A stretch of 64,000 bases of DNA from Citrobacter freundii (GTDB taxonomy: Bacteria > Pseudomonadota > Gammaproteobacteria > Enterobacterales > Enterobacteriaceae), in the NCBI RefSeq assembly GCF_011077955.1, contig NZ_JAALBX010000004.1, forward strand, positions 62,001 through 126,000, in the 5' to 3' direction. The notes beneath the pieces are model-generated. The model was not told the DNA's origin and searched no databases. It worked only from the letters and a program-made list of their open reading frames with translations. Below, in pieces: positions 56,192 through 64,000 of the stretch (its first letter is position 1; each line of letters begins with the position of its first letter). Position numbers and translations under genes: made by a program.

Positions 56192-57757
56192 ATGAGTGCC
56201 GCTAACATCTTCAAGCGCTATCTGACGACGCCACGCAAAATCATCATCATGAGTCTTATCGTTGGCTTCGTGCTGGCAATTTGCGTGTCTGCCTTAAATG
56301 CGTTCTGGCTGTATCATAAGCGCGAGCAAAGCTTTGACGGCCTGGCTGCGGGTATTCAGGATTATATGCGTGACTATTTTCACGAGCTGAAAAGCGTTAC
56401 GGATGCCCTGCAACCTCTTACCGTCTCAGACTGCAAAGCTGTTTCGTCAGAACTCACGCCGAAAGCGGCCTTTAATATCAATGTTCGTTCATTTGTACTG
56501 ATCAATGATGGAAAAGCGTATTGTTCATCGGCAACGGGCTCTGTCGCTGTGCCGCTATCGGTTTTGGTTCCCGAATTTGATTTACGCAAAAAAATCGATA
56601 TGACTATTCTTCCCGGTACGCTAAGAGTTCCCGGGAGACCTATCATCGCTATCTGGTATCAAAACCCGCACGATCAACAGCGCGGAATAATGGCCACCCT
56701 CAATGTCAATCTCAGGCCCTATCTGGTCTTCGCCTCACACCAGCGCGAGACAGCAAGCATTGCGCTGGTGGTAGGCGACAAAGCCATTACTACACTTGCA
56801 TCCGGCGTACATAAAATCACACCGCAATCGCCACTCCCATTGCGTGTTGCAACGTTACCCGACTACCCCATCAAATTTTATATCTACGGCGAGGCCTGGT
56901 CTGCGGAAGATATGTTACTGTCGATTCTGGTCGGCATACTGTTTGGCCTGGCAGGGGGCGCGCTTTTTGGGATGATTTTGTACAATAGTCAGCGCTCAGG
57001 CAAAGAGATATGGCAGGGAATGCGCCGCAACCAGTTTTACATCGTCTGGCAACCGGTAGTGGAGTCCGCAACATTTACCATGACTGGCGCGGAAGTGCTG
57101 ATGCGTTGGGAGCACCCGGAGGCCGGCAATATCCCACCGGATGCTTTTATTCACTATGCAGAAGCACAGCAACTTATCATTCCGCTCACGCGGCATCTGT
57201 TTACATTAATCGCTAAAGAACTGCCGTTACTGGTAGGCGTACTGCCGCAGGGCGCGAGAATTGGCATCAATATCGCGCCCGGTCATTTACACTCACCGGA
57301 ATTTAAAGACGATATTCGCAAGCTAGCCGCATCGCTGCCGACAAACTATTTTCAGATTGTTTTTGAAATTACCGAACGCGATATGCTCAACGAAAATCAG
57401 GCCGTCTCGTTGTTCGACTGGTTGCACCAACAGGGTTTTGAAATTGCCGTGGATGATTTCGGCACTGGTCACAGCGCGCTAATTTATCTTGAGCGCTTTA
57501 CCATGGATTATCTGAAAATCGATCGCGGCTTTATCAATGCCATTGGGACCGAAACGGTCACCTCACCGGTACTGGATGCCGTCATCTCTCTCGCCCAGCG
57601 GTTGAATATGACTACTCTCGCCGAAGGGGTAGAAACCGGGGAACAGGCAAAATGGCTTGCGGAGCGCGGCGTCAATTACTTGCAGGGATTTTACTTTTCC
57701 TACCCGGTGCGCATTGCGCAACTTATTGAATGGCAGCGACAGCGCGCGGGCAAATGA
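56192..57757 (+). CDS. pdeN: Cyclic-di-GMP phosphodiesterase PdeN (Rtn), CSS-EAL
   Basis: A 521-residue membrane enzyme (E. coli 518). It has a transmembrane helix (about 18-39), a periplasmic CSS domain with the marker CSS in KAYCSSATG near residue 111 and its partner Cys in VSDC near residue 80, a second helix (about 236-260) and a cytoplasmic EAL domain. The catalytic set looks complete: the Glu of AEVL (variant of EAL), Asn in GINIAP, Glu in EITE, DD in VDDFGTG, Lys in LKIDRG and Glu in EGVET. It degrades c-di-GMP under redox control of the periplasmic Cys pair. Confidence 0.94.
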   Translation: MSAANIFKRYLTTPRKIIIMSLIVGFVLAICVSALNAFWLYHKREQSFDGLAAGIQDYMRDYFHELKSVTDALQPLTVSDCKAVSSELTPKAAFNINVRSFVLINDGKAYCSSATGSVAVPLSVLVPEFDLRKKIDMTILPGTLRVPGRPIIAIWYQNPHDQQRGIMATLNVNLRPYLVFASHQRETASIALVVGDKAITTLASGVHKITPQSPLPLRVATLPDYPIKFYIYGEAWSAEDMLLSILVGILFGLAGGALFGMILYNSQRSGKEIWQGMRRNQFYIVWQPVVESATFTMTGAEVLMRWEHPEAGNIPPDAFIHYAEAQQLIIPLTRHLFTLIAKELPLLVGVLPQGARIGINIAPGHLHSPEFKDDIRKLAASLPTNYFQIVFEITERDMLNENQAVSLFDWLHQQGFEIAVDDFGTGHSALIYLERFTMDYLKIDRGFINAIGTETVTSPVLDAVISLAQRLNMTTLAEGVETGEQAKWLAERGVNYLQGFYFSYPVRIAQLIEWQRQRAGK

Positions 57758-57876
57758 CCGATTTATTATCTTAAAGCCTGGACAGTGTTTCACATTACCG
57801 CGACCGTCACTTATCATTCACAGACATACGCTTAGCCGGTGCTGTCACCCGGAAAATAACAGGATCACGCCATAAT

Positions 57877-59682
57877 ATGGTTGCGCGCGCACTGATTTTG
57901 CTGCTTAGCCTGATAAGCACCGTGGGATATACACAAAACATTAAAGAGAGTTATTCCCTCTCGGTTTTGGGCGAACCCAAATACGCCGTGGATTTTACCC
58001 ACTTTGATTACGTCAATCCTGCCGCGCCCAAAGGCGGAAATATCACGCTTTCCAATATCGGCACCTTTGATAACTTTAACCGCTATGCCCTGCGCGGCAA
58101 CCCGGCGGTGCGCACTGAGACGCTTTATGATCCGTTGTTTACGACCTCAGACGATGAACCCGCCAGTTATTATCCGTTGATTGCCGAACGCGTGCGCTAC
58201 CCCGACAACTTTGCCTGGGCAGAAGTCGAGATAAATCCAAATGCCCGTTACCATGACGGCACCCCTATTACCGCCGAAGACGTCGCGTTTACCTTTTCGA
58301 AATTTATGACCGAGGGCGTGCCGCAGTTCCGTATTTACTACAAGGGTGCGACCGTTAAAGCCATCGCCCCTATGACAGTGCGCATCGAGCTGGCAACGCC
58401 AGGCAAAGAAAATTTGTTGGGACTGTTATCGCTACCGGTCATGCCAAAAACGTTCTGGAAAGATCATAAACTGAGCGATCCGCTATCAAGCCCGCCGCCC
58501 GCCAGCGGCCCTTATAAAATCACCGCCTGGAAAATGGGCCAGTATGTGGTCTATTCCCGCGTGAAGGATTACTGGGCTGCTAACCTGCCGGTTAACCGCG
58601 GGCGCTGGAATTTTGACACTGTTCGCTATGACTATTATCTCGACGACAATGTGGCGTTTGAGGCCTTCAAGGCGGGCGCTTTTGATTTCCGAAGCGAAGT
58701 GAGCGCCAAAAACTGGGCGACTCGCTATACCGGTAAAAACTTTGATAACAAATTCATTGTTAAAGCCGAGCGTAAAAGTGAAGCGGCCAAAGACGCGCGC
58801 TGGCTGGCATTTAATATTCAACGTCCACAGTTTGCCGACCGGCGGGTACGCGAAGCGATTACGCTGGCTTTCGATTTCGAGTGGATGAATAAAGCGCTGT
58901 TTTACGGCGCCTACAGTCGTCCAAATAGTTATTTCCTGAATACGGAATACGCCGCGCGGGATTATCCAAAAGCCGATGAGTTGATCTTGCTTGCCCCTAT
59001 GAAAGCCGATTTGCCGCCGGAGGTTTTCACGACGATTTATCAGCCACCGGTGTCAAAAGGCGATGGTTTTGACCGGGAAAACCTGCTTAAGGCCATGTCG
59101 TTACTGAAAGAGGCCGGTTGGGAGCTGAAAAACCAAAAACTGGTGAATGTGAAAACCGGGAAACCGTTCAGCTTTGAACTACTGCTCTCATCTGGCGGTA
59201 ACGATCAGTGGGTGCTGCCGTTCCAGCATAATCTTGAGCGCCTTGGCATTACGCTTAACATCCGTCAGGTTGATAACTCGCAAATGACAAATCGACTGCG
59301 CAGACGGGATTACGACATGATGCCGTCGCTCTGGCAGGCGACGCCGTGGCCGAGTGCTGATTTGCAGATATCCTGGGCCTCGGAATATATCGACTCCAGC
59401 TATAACGCAGCCGGGGTGAAAAGCCCGGTGGTGGATAAACTGATAGCCGAAATCATCGCCAGTCAGGGAGACAAAGAGAAATTGTTGCCGTTAGGGCGCG
59501 CCCTGGACCGGGTACTGACCTGGAATTTTTACATGCTACCGATGTGGTATATTCCCGCCGATCGTTTTGCCTATTGGGATAAATTTTCACGTCCGGCCGT
59601 CGCCCCGCTCTATTCGCTGGGCTTTGACACCTGGTGGTATGACGTGAACCGTGCGGCAACATTGCCTGCCGGAAGGCGCTAG
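57877..59682 (+). CDS. yejA: Peptide/microcin C ABC importer binding protein YejA
   Basis: A 601-residue family 5 extracellular solute-binding protein (E. coli 604). A signal peptide (residues 1 to about 19, cleavage near VGYTQ) is followed by the cluster-C fold with YDPLFTTSDDEPASYYPLIAE near residue 90 and RWLAFNIQRPQFADRRVREAI near 310. It binds peptides for the YejBEF transporter; in E. coli the system is the entry route of microcin C. It is the first gene of the operon. The ATG has only a distant AGGA (12 bases), so a weak ribosome binding site is possible. Confidence 0.95.
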   Translation: MVARALILLLSLISTVGYTQNIKESYSLSVLGEPKYAVDFTHFDYVNPAAPKGGNITLSNIGTFDNFNRYALRGNPAVRTETLYDPLFTTSDDEPASYYPLIAERVRYPDNFAWAEVEINPNARYHDGTPITAEDVAFTFSKFMTEGVPQFRIYYKGATVKAIAPMTVRIELATPGKENLLGLLSLPVMPKTFWKDHKLSDPLSSPPPASGPYKITAWKMGQYVVYSRVKDYWAANLPVNRGRWNFDTVRYDYYLDDNVAFEAFKAGAFDFRSEVSAKNWATRYTGKNFDNKFIVKAERKSEAAKDARWLAFNIQRPQFADRRVREAITLAFDFEWMNKALFYGAYSRPNSYFLNTEYAARDYPKADELILLAPMKADLPPEVFTTIYQPPVSKGDGFDRENLLKAMSLLKEAGWELKNQKLVNVKTGKPFSFELLLSSGGNDQWVLPFQHNLERLGITLNIRQVDNSQMTNRLRRRDYDMMPSLWQATPWPSADLQISWASEYIDSSYNAAGVKSPVVDKLIAEIIASQGDKEKLLPLGRALDRVLTWNFYMLPMWYIPADRFAYWDKFSRPAVAPLYSLGFDTWWYDVNRAATLPAGRR

Positions 59683-59691
59683 GGGATTGCC

Positions 59692-60789
59692 ATGGGTGCG
59701 TATCTTGTCCGTCGATTGCTGCTGATTATCCCCACGCTTTGGGCCATCATCACCATCAATTTTTTTATTGTTCAGATTGCGCCGGGCGGCCCGGTGGATC
59801 AGGCGATTTCCGCCATTCAGTTTGGGCGAGGCAGCGGTATTCCCGGCGTAAGCGCTGAGGGCGGCGGCCTGGGCCAGGCCCGTCCCGGCGTGAGCAATCC
59901 CAGCGACAGCCAGTATCGCGGCGCGCGTGGGCTTGATCCGCAAATTATAGAAGAGATAACTAAACGCTACGGTTTTGATAAGCCCTTGCATGAACGCTAT
60001 TTCACGATGCTCAAAGACTATTTGCGCTTCGATTTCGGCAACAGTTTATTTCGCAGCGCGTCAGTACTGGAGCTGATCCGCGACAGTATGCCGGTTTCCA
60101 TCACGCTTGGGCTGTGGAGTACGCTTATTATCTACCTGGTTTCCATTCCGCTCGGTATCCGCAAAGCGGTACGTAACGGCAGCCCTTTTGATGTATGGAG
60201 CAGCGCGTTGATCATTGTCGGCTACGCTATTCCGGCTTTCCTGTTCGCCATTTTGCTGATTGTGCTGTTCGCAGGCGGCACCTGGTTTGATATTTTCCCG
60301 CTACGCGGACTGGTATCGGCCAATTTCGACAGCCTACCCTGGTATAAACAAATCACGGATTACCTCTGGCATATCACGTTGCCAGTGCTGGCAACCGTCA
60401 TAGGCGGGTTCGCCACACTCACTATGCTCACTAAAAACTCGTTTCTGGATGAAATCCGCAAACAGTATGTGGTGACCGCCCGTGCTAAGGGGCTTAGTGA
60501 AAAGCAAATTTTGCATGGGCATGTGTTCCGTAATGCCATGCTGCTGGTGATAGCGGGATTCCCGGCAGCCTTTATCAGCATGTTCTTTACCGGCTCGCTG
60601 TTGATTGAAGTCATGTTCTCACTCAACGGGCTTGGGCTTTTAGGCTATGAAGCCACCGTGTCGCGGGATTATCCGGTGATGTTCGGCACGCTTTATATCT
60701 TCACCCTGATAGGCTTGCTAATGAATATTCTTAGCGATGTGACGTATACCCTGGTCGATCCACGCATAGACTTTGAGGGGCGCGGATGA
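59692..60789 (+). CDS. yejB: Peptide ABC importer permease YejB
   Basis: A 365-residue inner-membrane permease (E. coli 364). The N-terminal OppB-type helix ([24 protein letters not shown]) is followed by a long periplasmic insertion rich in Gly and Ser (about 37-85). The core domain carries the coupling loop [25 protein letters not shown] near residues 262-286. It pairs with YejE. It starts nine bases after the yejA stop with AGGGGATT as the ribosome binding site, and its end overlaps yejE by four bases. Confidence 0.95.
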   Translation: MGAYLVRRLLLIIPTLWAIITINFFIVQIAPGGPVDQAISAIQFGRGSGIPGVSAEGGGLGQARPGVSNPSDSQYRGARGLDPQIIEEITKRYGFDKPLHERYFTMLKDYLRFDFGNSLFRSASVLELIRDSMPVSITLGLWSTLIIYLVSIPLGIRKAVRNGSPFDVWSSALIIVGYAIPAFLFAILLIVLFAGGTWFDIFPLRGLVSANFDSLPWYKQITDYLWHITLPVLATVIGGFATLTMLTKNSFLDEIRKQYVVTARAKGLSEKQILHGHVFRNAMLLVIAGFPAAFISMFFTGSLLIEVMFSLNGLGLLGYEATVSRDYPVMFGTLYIFTLIGLLMNILSDVTYTLVDPRIDFEGRG

Positions 60790-61811
60790 GTCGCTTAAGC
60801 CCCGTATACCAGGCGCGCTGGGCGCGCTTTCGCCGCAATCGCCGCGGATTCTGGTCGCTGTGGATTTTTATCGTCATTTTCGCGCTCTCCCTGGCCTCCG
60901 AGCTTATCGCTAACGATCGGCCACTGGTGGTGAATTATCAGGACCGTTGGTTTTTCCCGGCGCTGGTGAATTACAGCGAAAGCGACTTTGGCGGCCCGCT
61001 CGCCACCCGCGCCAATTATCAGGATCCATGGTTGCAGGCGCGTATTGAACAGCAAGGCTGGATCCTGTGGGCGCCTATTCGGTTTGGCGCCAATTCAATC
61101 AATTACGCCACTAACCAGCCCTTCCCTTCCCCGCCTTCCGCTCAAAACTGGCTGGGTACCGATGCCAACGGCGGTGATGTACTGGCGCGCATTCTCTACG
61201 GTACGCGTATTTCTATTCTGTTTGGGCTGATGCTCACGCTGTGCTCCAGCGTGCTTGGCGTGGCGGCCGGTGCGGTTCAGGGCTATTACGGCGGTAAGGT
61301 GGATTTGTGGGGACAGCGTTTTATCGAGGTGTGGTCAGGTATGCCGACGCTGTTTTTAATCATTTTACTATCGAGCGTCGTGCAGCCGAATTTTTGGTGG
61401 TTGTTGGCCATCACCGTCATTTTTGGCTGGATGAGCCTGGTGGGCGTGGTGCGCGCGGAGTTTTTGCGCACCCGAAATTATGATTATATTCGCGCGGCGC
61501 AGGCGCTCGGCGTAAGCGATCGCGCCATTATATGGCGCCATATGCTGCCAAACGCCATGGTAGCGACGTTAACCTTTTTGCCGTTTATCCTGTGTGGCTC
61601 CATCACCACCCTGACCTCACTGGACTTTCTCGGCTTTGGTCTGCCGCTGGGCTCACCCTCGCTTGGTGAATTGCTGTTGCAGGGCAAGAACAACTTGCAG
61701 GCCCCCTGGCTTGGGATAACCGCCTTTTTCTCACTGGCGATTTTGCTTTCACTGCTTATTTTTATCGGCGAAGCGGTACGCGACGCCTTCGATCCCAGTA
61801 AGGTGGCGTAA
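60786..61811 (+). CDS. yejE: Peptide ABC importer permease YejE
   Basis: A 341-residue DppC-type permease, close to the E. coli length. A single N-terminal helix (about 20-38) precedes a periplasmic region of about 100 residues, then the five-helix core with [22 protein letters not shown] (near 119-140) and the EAA loop [27 protein letters not shown]. It starts within the yejB stop codon (ATGA), so translation is coupled. It forms the second half of the YejBEF channel. Confidence 0.95.
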   Translation: MSRLSPVYQARWARFRRNRRGFWSLWIFIVIFALSLASELIANDRPLVVNYQDRWFFPALVNYSESDFGGPLATRANYQDPWLQARIEQQGWILWAPIRFGANSINYATNQPFPSPPSAQNWLGTDANGGDVLARILYGTRISILFGLMLTLCSSVLGVAAGAVQGYYGGKVDLWGQRFIEVWSGMPTLFLIILLSSVVQPNFWWLLAITVIFGWMSLVGVVRAEFLRTRNYDYIRAAQALGVSDRAIIWRHMLPNAMVATLTFLPFILCGSITTLTSLDFLGFGLPLGSPSLGELLLQGKNNLQAPWLGITAFFSLAILLSLLIFIGEAVRDAFDPSKVA

Positions 61812-61812
61812 T

Positions 61813-63402
61813 ATGACGACTCCGCTTCTTTCCATTGATAGGCTTTCCATTGCCTTTCGCCAAAACGAAGTTGAACGCCGGGTGGTGGATAAGCTTTCGC
61901 TGCGTATTGATGCAGGTGAAACGCTGGCCCTGGTAGGTGAATCCGGCTCCGGGAAAAGCGTGACGGCCTTGTCGATATTACGCCTGTTGCCGACACCGCC
62001 TGCGGTTTACCCCGAAGGTGATATCTGCTTTGAAGGCCAGTCGCTGTTACATGCCAGTGAAAACCACCTCCATAGTGTGCGCGGCAATAAAATCGCCATG
62101 ATTTTTCAGGAGCCGATGGTCTCGCTCAACCCGCTGCACACGATTGAAAAACAGCTCTACGAAGTGCTTTCTCTGCATCGCGGAATGCGCCGTGAACCCG
62201 CCCGGGCGGAAATCCTTACTTGCCTTGAACGGGTGGGCATTCACAAGCCGGCCAGTCGTCTTAATGATTACCCGCATCAGCTTTCCGGAGGCGAACGCCA
62301 GCGCGTGATGATAGCCATGGCGCTTCTCACTCGTCCTAAGTTATTGATTGCCGATGAGCCAACCACGGCGCTCGATGTCACCGTTCAGGCGCAAATTCTG
62401 CACTTGCTGGATGAACTGAAGCGTGAGCTGAATATGGGTCTGCTGTTTATCACCCATAACCTGAATATTGTGAAAAGGCTTGCTGATAACGTCGCGGTGA
62501 TGCAAAACGGCAAATGCGTTGAGCAAAATACGACGGCCCGGTTATTCAGCCAACCCCAGCATCCTTATACTCAAAAACTCCTGGCATCGGAGCCGGAAGG
62601 CGATCCGGTGACACTGCCTGACGACAGCCCTGTCCTTTTACAGGTCAACGATTTGCAGGTGGCCTTTGCGATACGGCGCGGCATCCTGCGCCGTACCGTG
62701 GGGCATCACTATGCGCTACGTAAGTTAAGCTTTGAACTGCGGGCAGGCGAAAGCCTGGGTCTGGTTGGCGAATCAGGATCGGGGAAAAGTACCACTGGGC
62801 TCGCCCTACTACGTCTTATCCCTTCCCGGGGCGAGATCCTGTTTGACGGGCAACCGCTGCATCTGTGGAACCGTAAACAAATGCTGCCCGTGCGCCATCG
62901 TATTCAGGTGGTGTTTCAGGATCCGAATTCCTCGCTTAATCCACGGCTCGACGTATTACAAATTATTGAAGAAGGACTGCGGGTTCATCATCCTGAGCTT
63001 TCCCGGGCGCAACGGGAAGCCCGGGTGATCGAGGTGATGCAAGAGGTCGGACTGGATGCTGAAACGCGCCATCGTTACCCGGCGGAGTTTTCAGGCGGAC
63101 AACGTCAGCGTATCGCTATTGCCCGCGCGCTTATCCTTAAACCTGACCTGATTGTGCTGGACGAGCCTACCTCTTCTCTCGACAGAACCGTGCAGGCGCA
63201 AATTCTGGCGTTGCTGAAATCACTACAGGCAAAACACCGCCTGGCCTGGATTTTTATCAGCCATGATTTGGAAGTGGTGCGGTCGTTATGCCATCAGGTG
63301 GTGGTGTTAAAACAAGGCGAAGTGGTAGAGCAAGGGCCGTGCGGGCAGGTGTTTTCATCGCCGGCGGAAGCGTACACCCGCCAGCTTCTTACCTTGCGTT
63401 AA
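61813..63402 (+). CDS. yejF: Peptide ABC importer ATPase YejF (two ATPase domains)
   Basis: A 529-residue double ABC ATPase of the E. coli length, a fusion of DppD-like and DppF-like subunits. Domain 1: Walker [11 protein letters not shown] (about 38-47), signature [15 protein letters not shown], Walker [14 protein letters not shown]. Domain 2 (from about 275): Walker [11 protein letters not shown], signature [15 protein letters not shown], Walker [13 protein letters not shown]. Both domains look catalytically complete. It powers YejB/YejE. It starts one base after the yejE stop and ends three bases from the convergent yejG stop. Confidence 0.96.
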   Translation: MTTPLLSIDRLSIAFRQNEVERRVVDKLSLRIDAGETLALVGESGSGKSVTALSILRLLPTPPAVYPEGDICFEGQSLLHASENHLHSVRGNKIAMIFQEPMVSLNPLHTIEKQLYEVLSLHRGMRREPARAEILTCLERVGIHKPASRLNDYPHQLSGGERQRVMIAMALLTRPKLLIADEPTTALDVTVQAQILHLLDELKRELNMGLLFITHNLNIVKRLADNVAVMQNGKCVEQNTTARLFSQPQHPYTQKLLASEPEGDPVTLPDDSPVLLQVNDLQVAFAIRRGILRRTVGHHYALRKLSFELRAGESLGLVGESGSGKSTTGLALLRLIPSRGEILFDGQPLHLWNRKQMLPVRHRIQVVFQDPNSSLNPRLDVLQIIEEGLRVHHPELSRAQREARVIEVMQEVGLDAETRHRYPAEFSGGQRQRIAIARALILKPDLIVLDEPTSSLDRTVQAQILALLKSLQAKHRLAWIFISHDLEVVRSLCHQVVVLKQGEVVEQGPCGQVFSSPAEAYTRQLLTLR

Positions 63403-63405
63403 TCC

Positions 63406-63747
63406 TCAAAAAGGATTCTGGCCGGAAAAAGATTCGGCAATAGCGACACCAAAATTCTTAAGGCGACAGGTAGCCGCAGACTCGTCCTGACGGTCAACAA
63501 ACAGGCAAGGCTCGCCTTCGCACTCAAGGACGGCGCAGTCAACTTCGATATCCGTTAACGCCTGGCTTAATTTATTCATCACCTGCCATGCATCATCAGC
63601 CGGACTCAGCAGCTTCAGGCCTACCAGACAATCGTCTTCGCTGTGCGAACATTGCGGAATCGGTTCAACTTTCGAACCTGCAAATCCCGTCAACCAACGA
63701 TAGCTATGTGGTAAGCGATGGACGATGGAAAGTTGTAACGTATTCAT
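63406..63747 (-). CDS. yejG: YejG family protein
   Basis: A 113-residue cytoplasmic protein (E. coli 114). The conserved blocks are [41 protein letters not shown] and the near-invariant [33 protein letters not shown]; several Cys are present, but there is no known metal motif. The function is unknown; in E. coli it has been linked to aminoglycoside tolerance as I recall. The ATG follows GGGGAAGTACT, and an ATG 12 codons upstream is not needed. It is convergent with yejF. Confidence 0.93.
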   Translation of the reverse strand: MNTLQLSIVHRLPHSYRWLTGFAGSKVEPIPQCSHSEDDCLVGLKLLSPADDAWQVMNKLSQALTDIEVDCAVLECEGEPCLFVDRQDESAATCRLKNFGVAIAESFSGQNPF

Positions 63748-64000
63748 AGTACTTCCCCAGCAAGAGCAAAAAATCACAATCACTTTACATACAGGTTAAC
63801 ACAATGTTGACGAAACGTAACTTAATCAACATAGAAAACGGTTACACTGCTGCAAGTGTTTCGGTTACTCGTTCATCGTTAACCGTTTATTTTTGTGTGG
63901 TACTTCTCATTTCGGCGCTATATGTACCCTGTAATGCGATCTAACTCAACCTTTTTTGACTACAAAAAAATGACTTTTTAAGACCTTTACATTTACATTC
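63748..64000. promoter_or_regulatory. yejG upstream region with gal-operator-like sequence
   Basis: The last 253 bases hold no gene that I can see and must include the yejG promoter. GAAAACGGTTACA (63834-63846) is identical over 13 bases to the core of the galS operator and belongs to a 16-base site (63832-63847) differing from GTGNAANCGNTTNCAC only at its first two positions. Two further CGGTTA/TAACCG cores follow, CGGTTACT at 63862 and TTAACCGTT at 63879. The end of the window is A/T-rich. Confidence 0.45.

Overview
The window is a contiguous stretch of chromosome from a member of the Enterobacteriaceae, in the broad Escherichia/Salmonella/Enterobacter/Kosakonia/Cronobacter group. The evidence is gene content and order. 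From btsSR and mlrA through osmF, bglX, dld, pbpG, yohCDF, dusC, yohJK, cdd, sanA, mglBAC, galS, folE, cirA, lysP, yeiE/yeiH, nfo, fruBKA, setB, efpL, yeiQ, yeiR, lpxT, mepS and pdeN to yejABEF-yejG, it follows the E. coli K-12 centisome 46-49 backbone, and the proteins are close to full-length matches to the K-12 products as I remember them. I cannot fix the genus. I see no rRNA, tRNA, CRISPR array, prophage or insertion sequence.

Layout. 1-8.8 kb: pyruvate-sensing kinase/regulator btsSR (btsR is cut by the left edge), two GNAT acetyltransferases flanking a CspA-type cold-shock gene with a clear cold-box leader, then divergent mrp/metG and mlrA. 8.8-15.1 kb: small membrane protein YohO, the YehWXY-OsmF ABC importer and periplasmic beta-glucosidase BglX. 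15.3-26.7 kb: D-lactate dehydrogenase, a third GNAT, PBP7, YohC/YohD/YohF, micro-protein YohP, DusC, YohJK, cytidine deaminase, SanA and an AI-2E-family permease where K-12 carries yeiS-preTA. 26.8-36 kb: the galactose/methyl-galactoside uptake operon mglBAC and its repressor galS, which share one promoter architecture, then yeiB-folE, an MFS permease absent from this spot in K-12, and S-formylglutathione hydrolase. 36-48 kb: catecholate siderophore receptor cirA (Fur box), lysP, yeiE/yeiH, nfo, the fructose PTS operon fruBKA with two Cra operators, and setB. 48-57.8 kb: an accessory [4Fe-4S] flavoenzyme of the enoate reductase/BaiCD type, yeiW, efpL, yeiQ, yeiR, lpxT, mepS and pdeN. 57.9-64 kb: the peptide importer yejABEF and yejG.

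The genes are mostly housekeeping transport, envelope and carbon-source functions under global regulators whose sites can be read directly: CRP (yohJ, cdd, mglB, galS), GalR/GalS, Cra, Fur, and sigma-S-like -10 elements (mlrA, osmF, yohP, AI-2E permease). I found no convincing undescribed multi-gene system. The parts that depart from the common backbone are the exchanged order of btsSR and mrp-metG, the sigma-S-like promoter and 5' hairpin ahead of the AI-2E-family permease, the enoate-reductase-like enzyme with a palindrome ahead of it, inverted repeats overlapping the metG, mglB and galS promoters, and a 13-base match to the galS operator core upstream of yejG.
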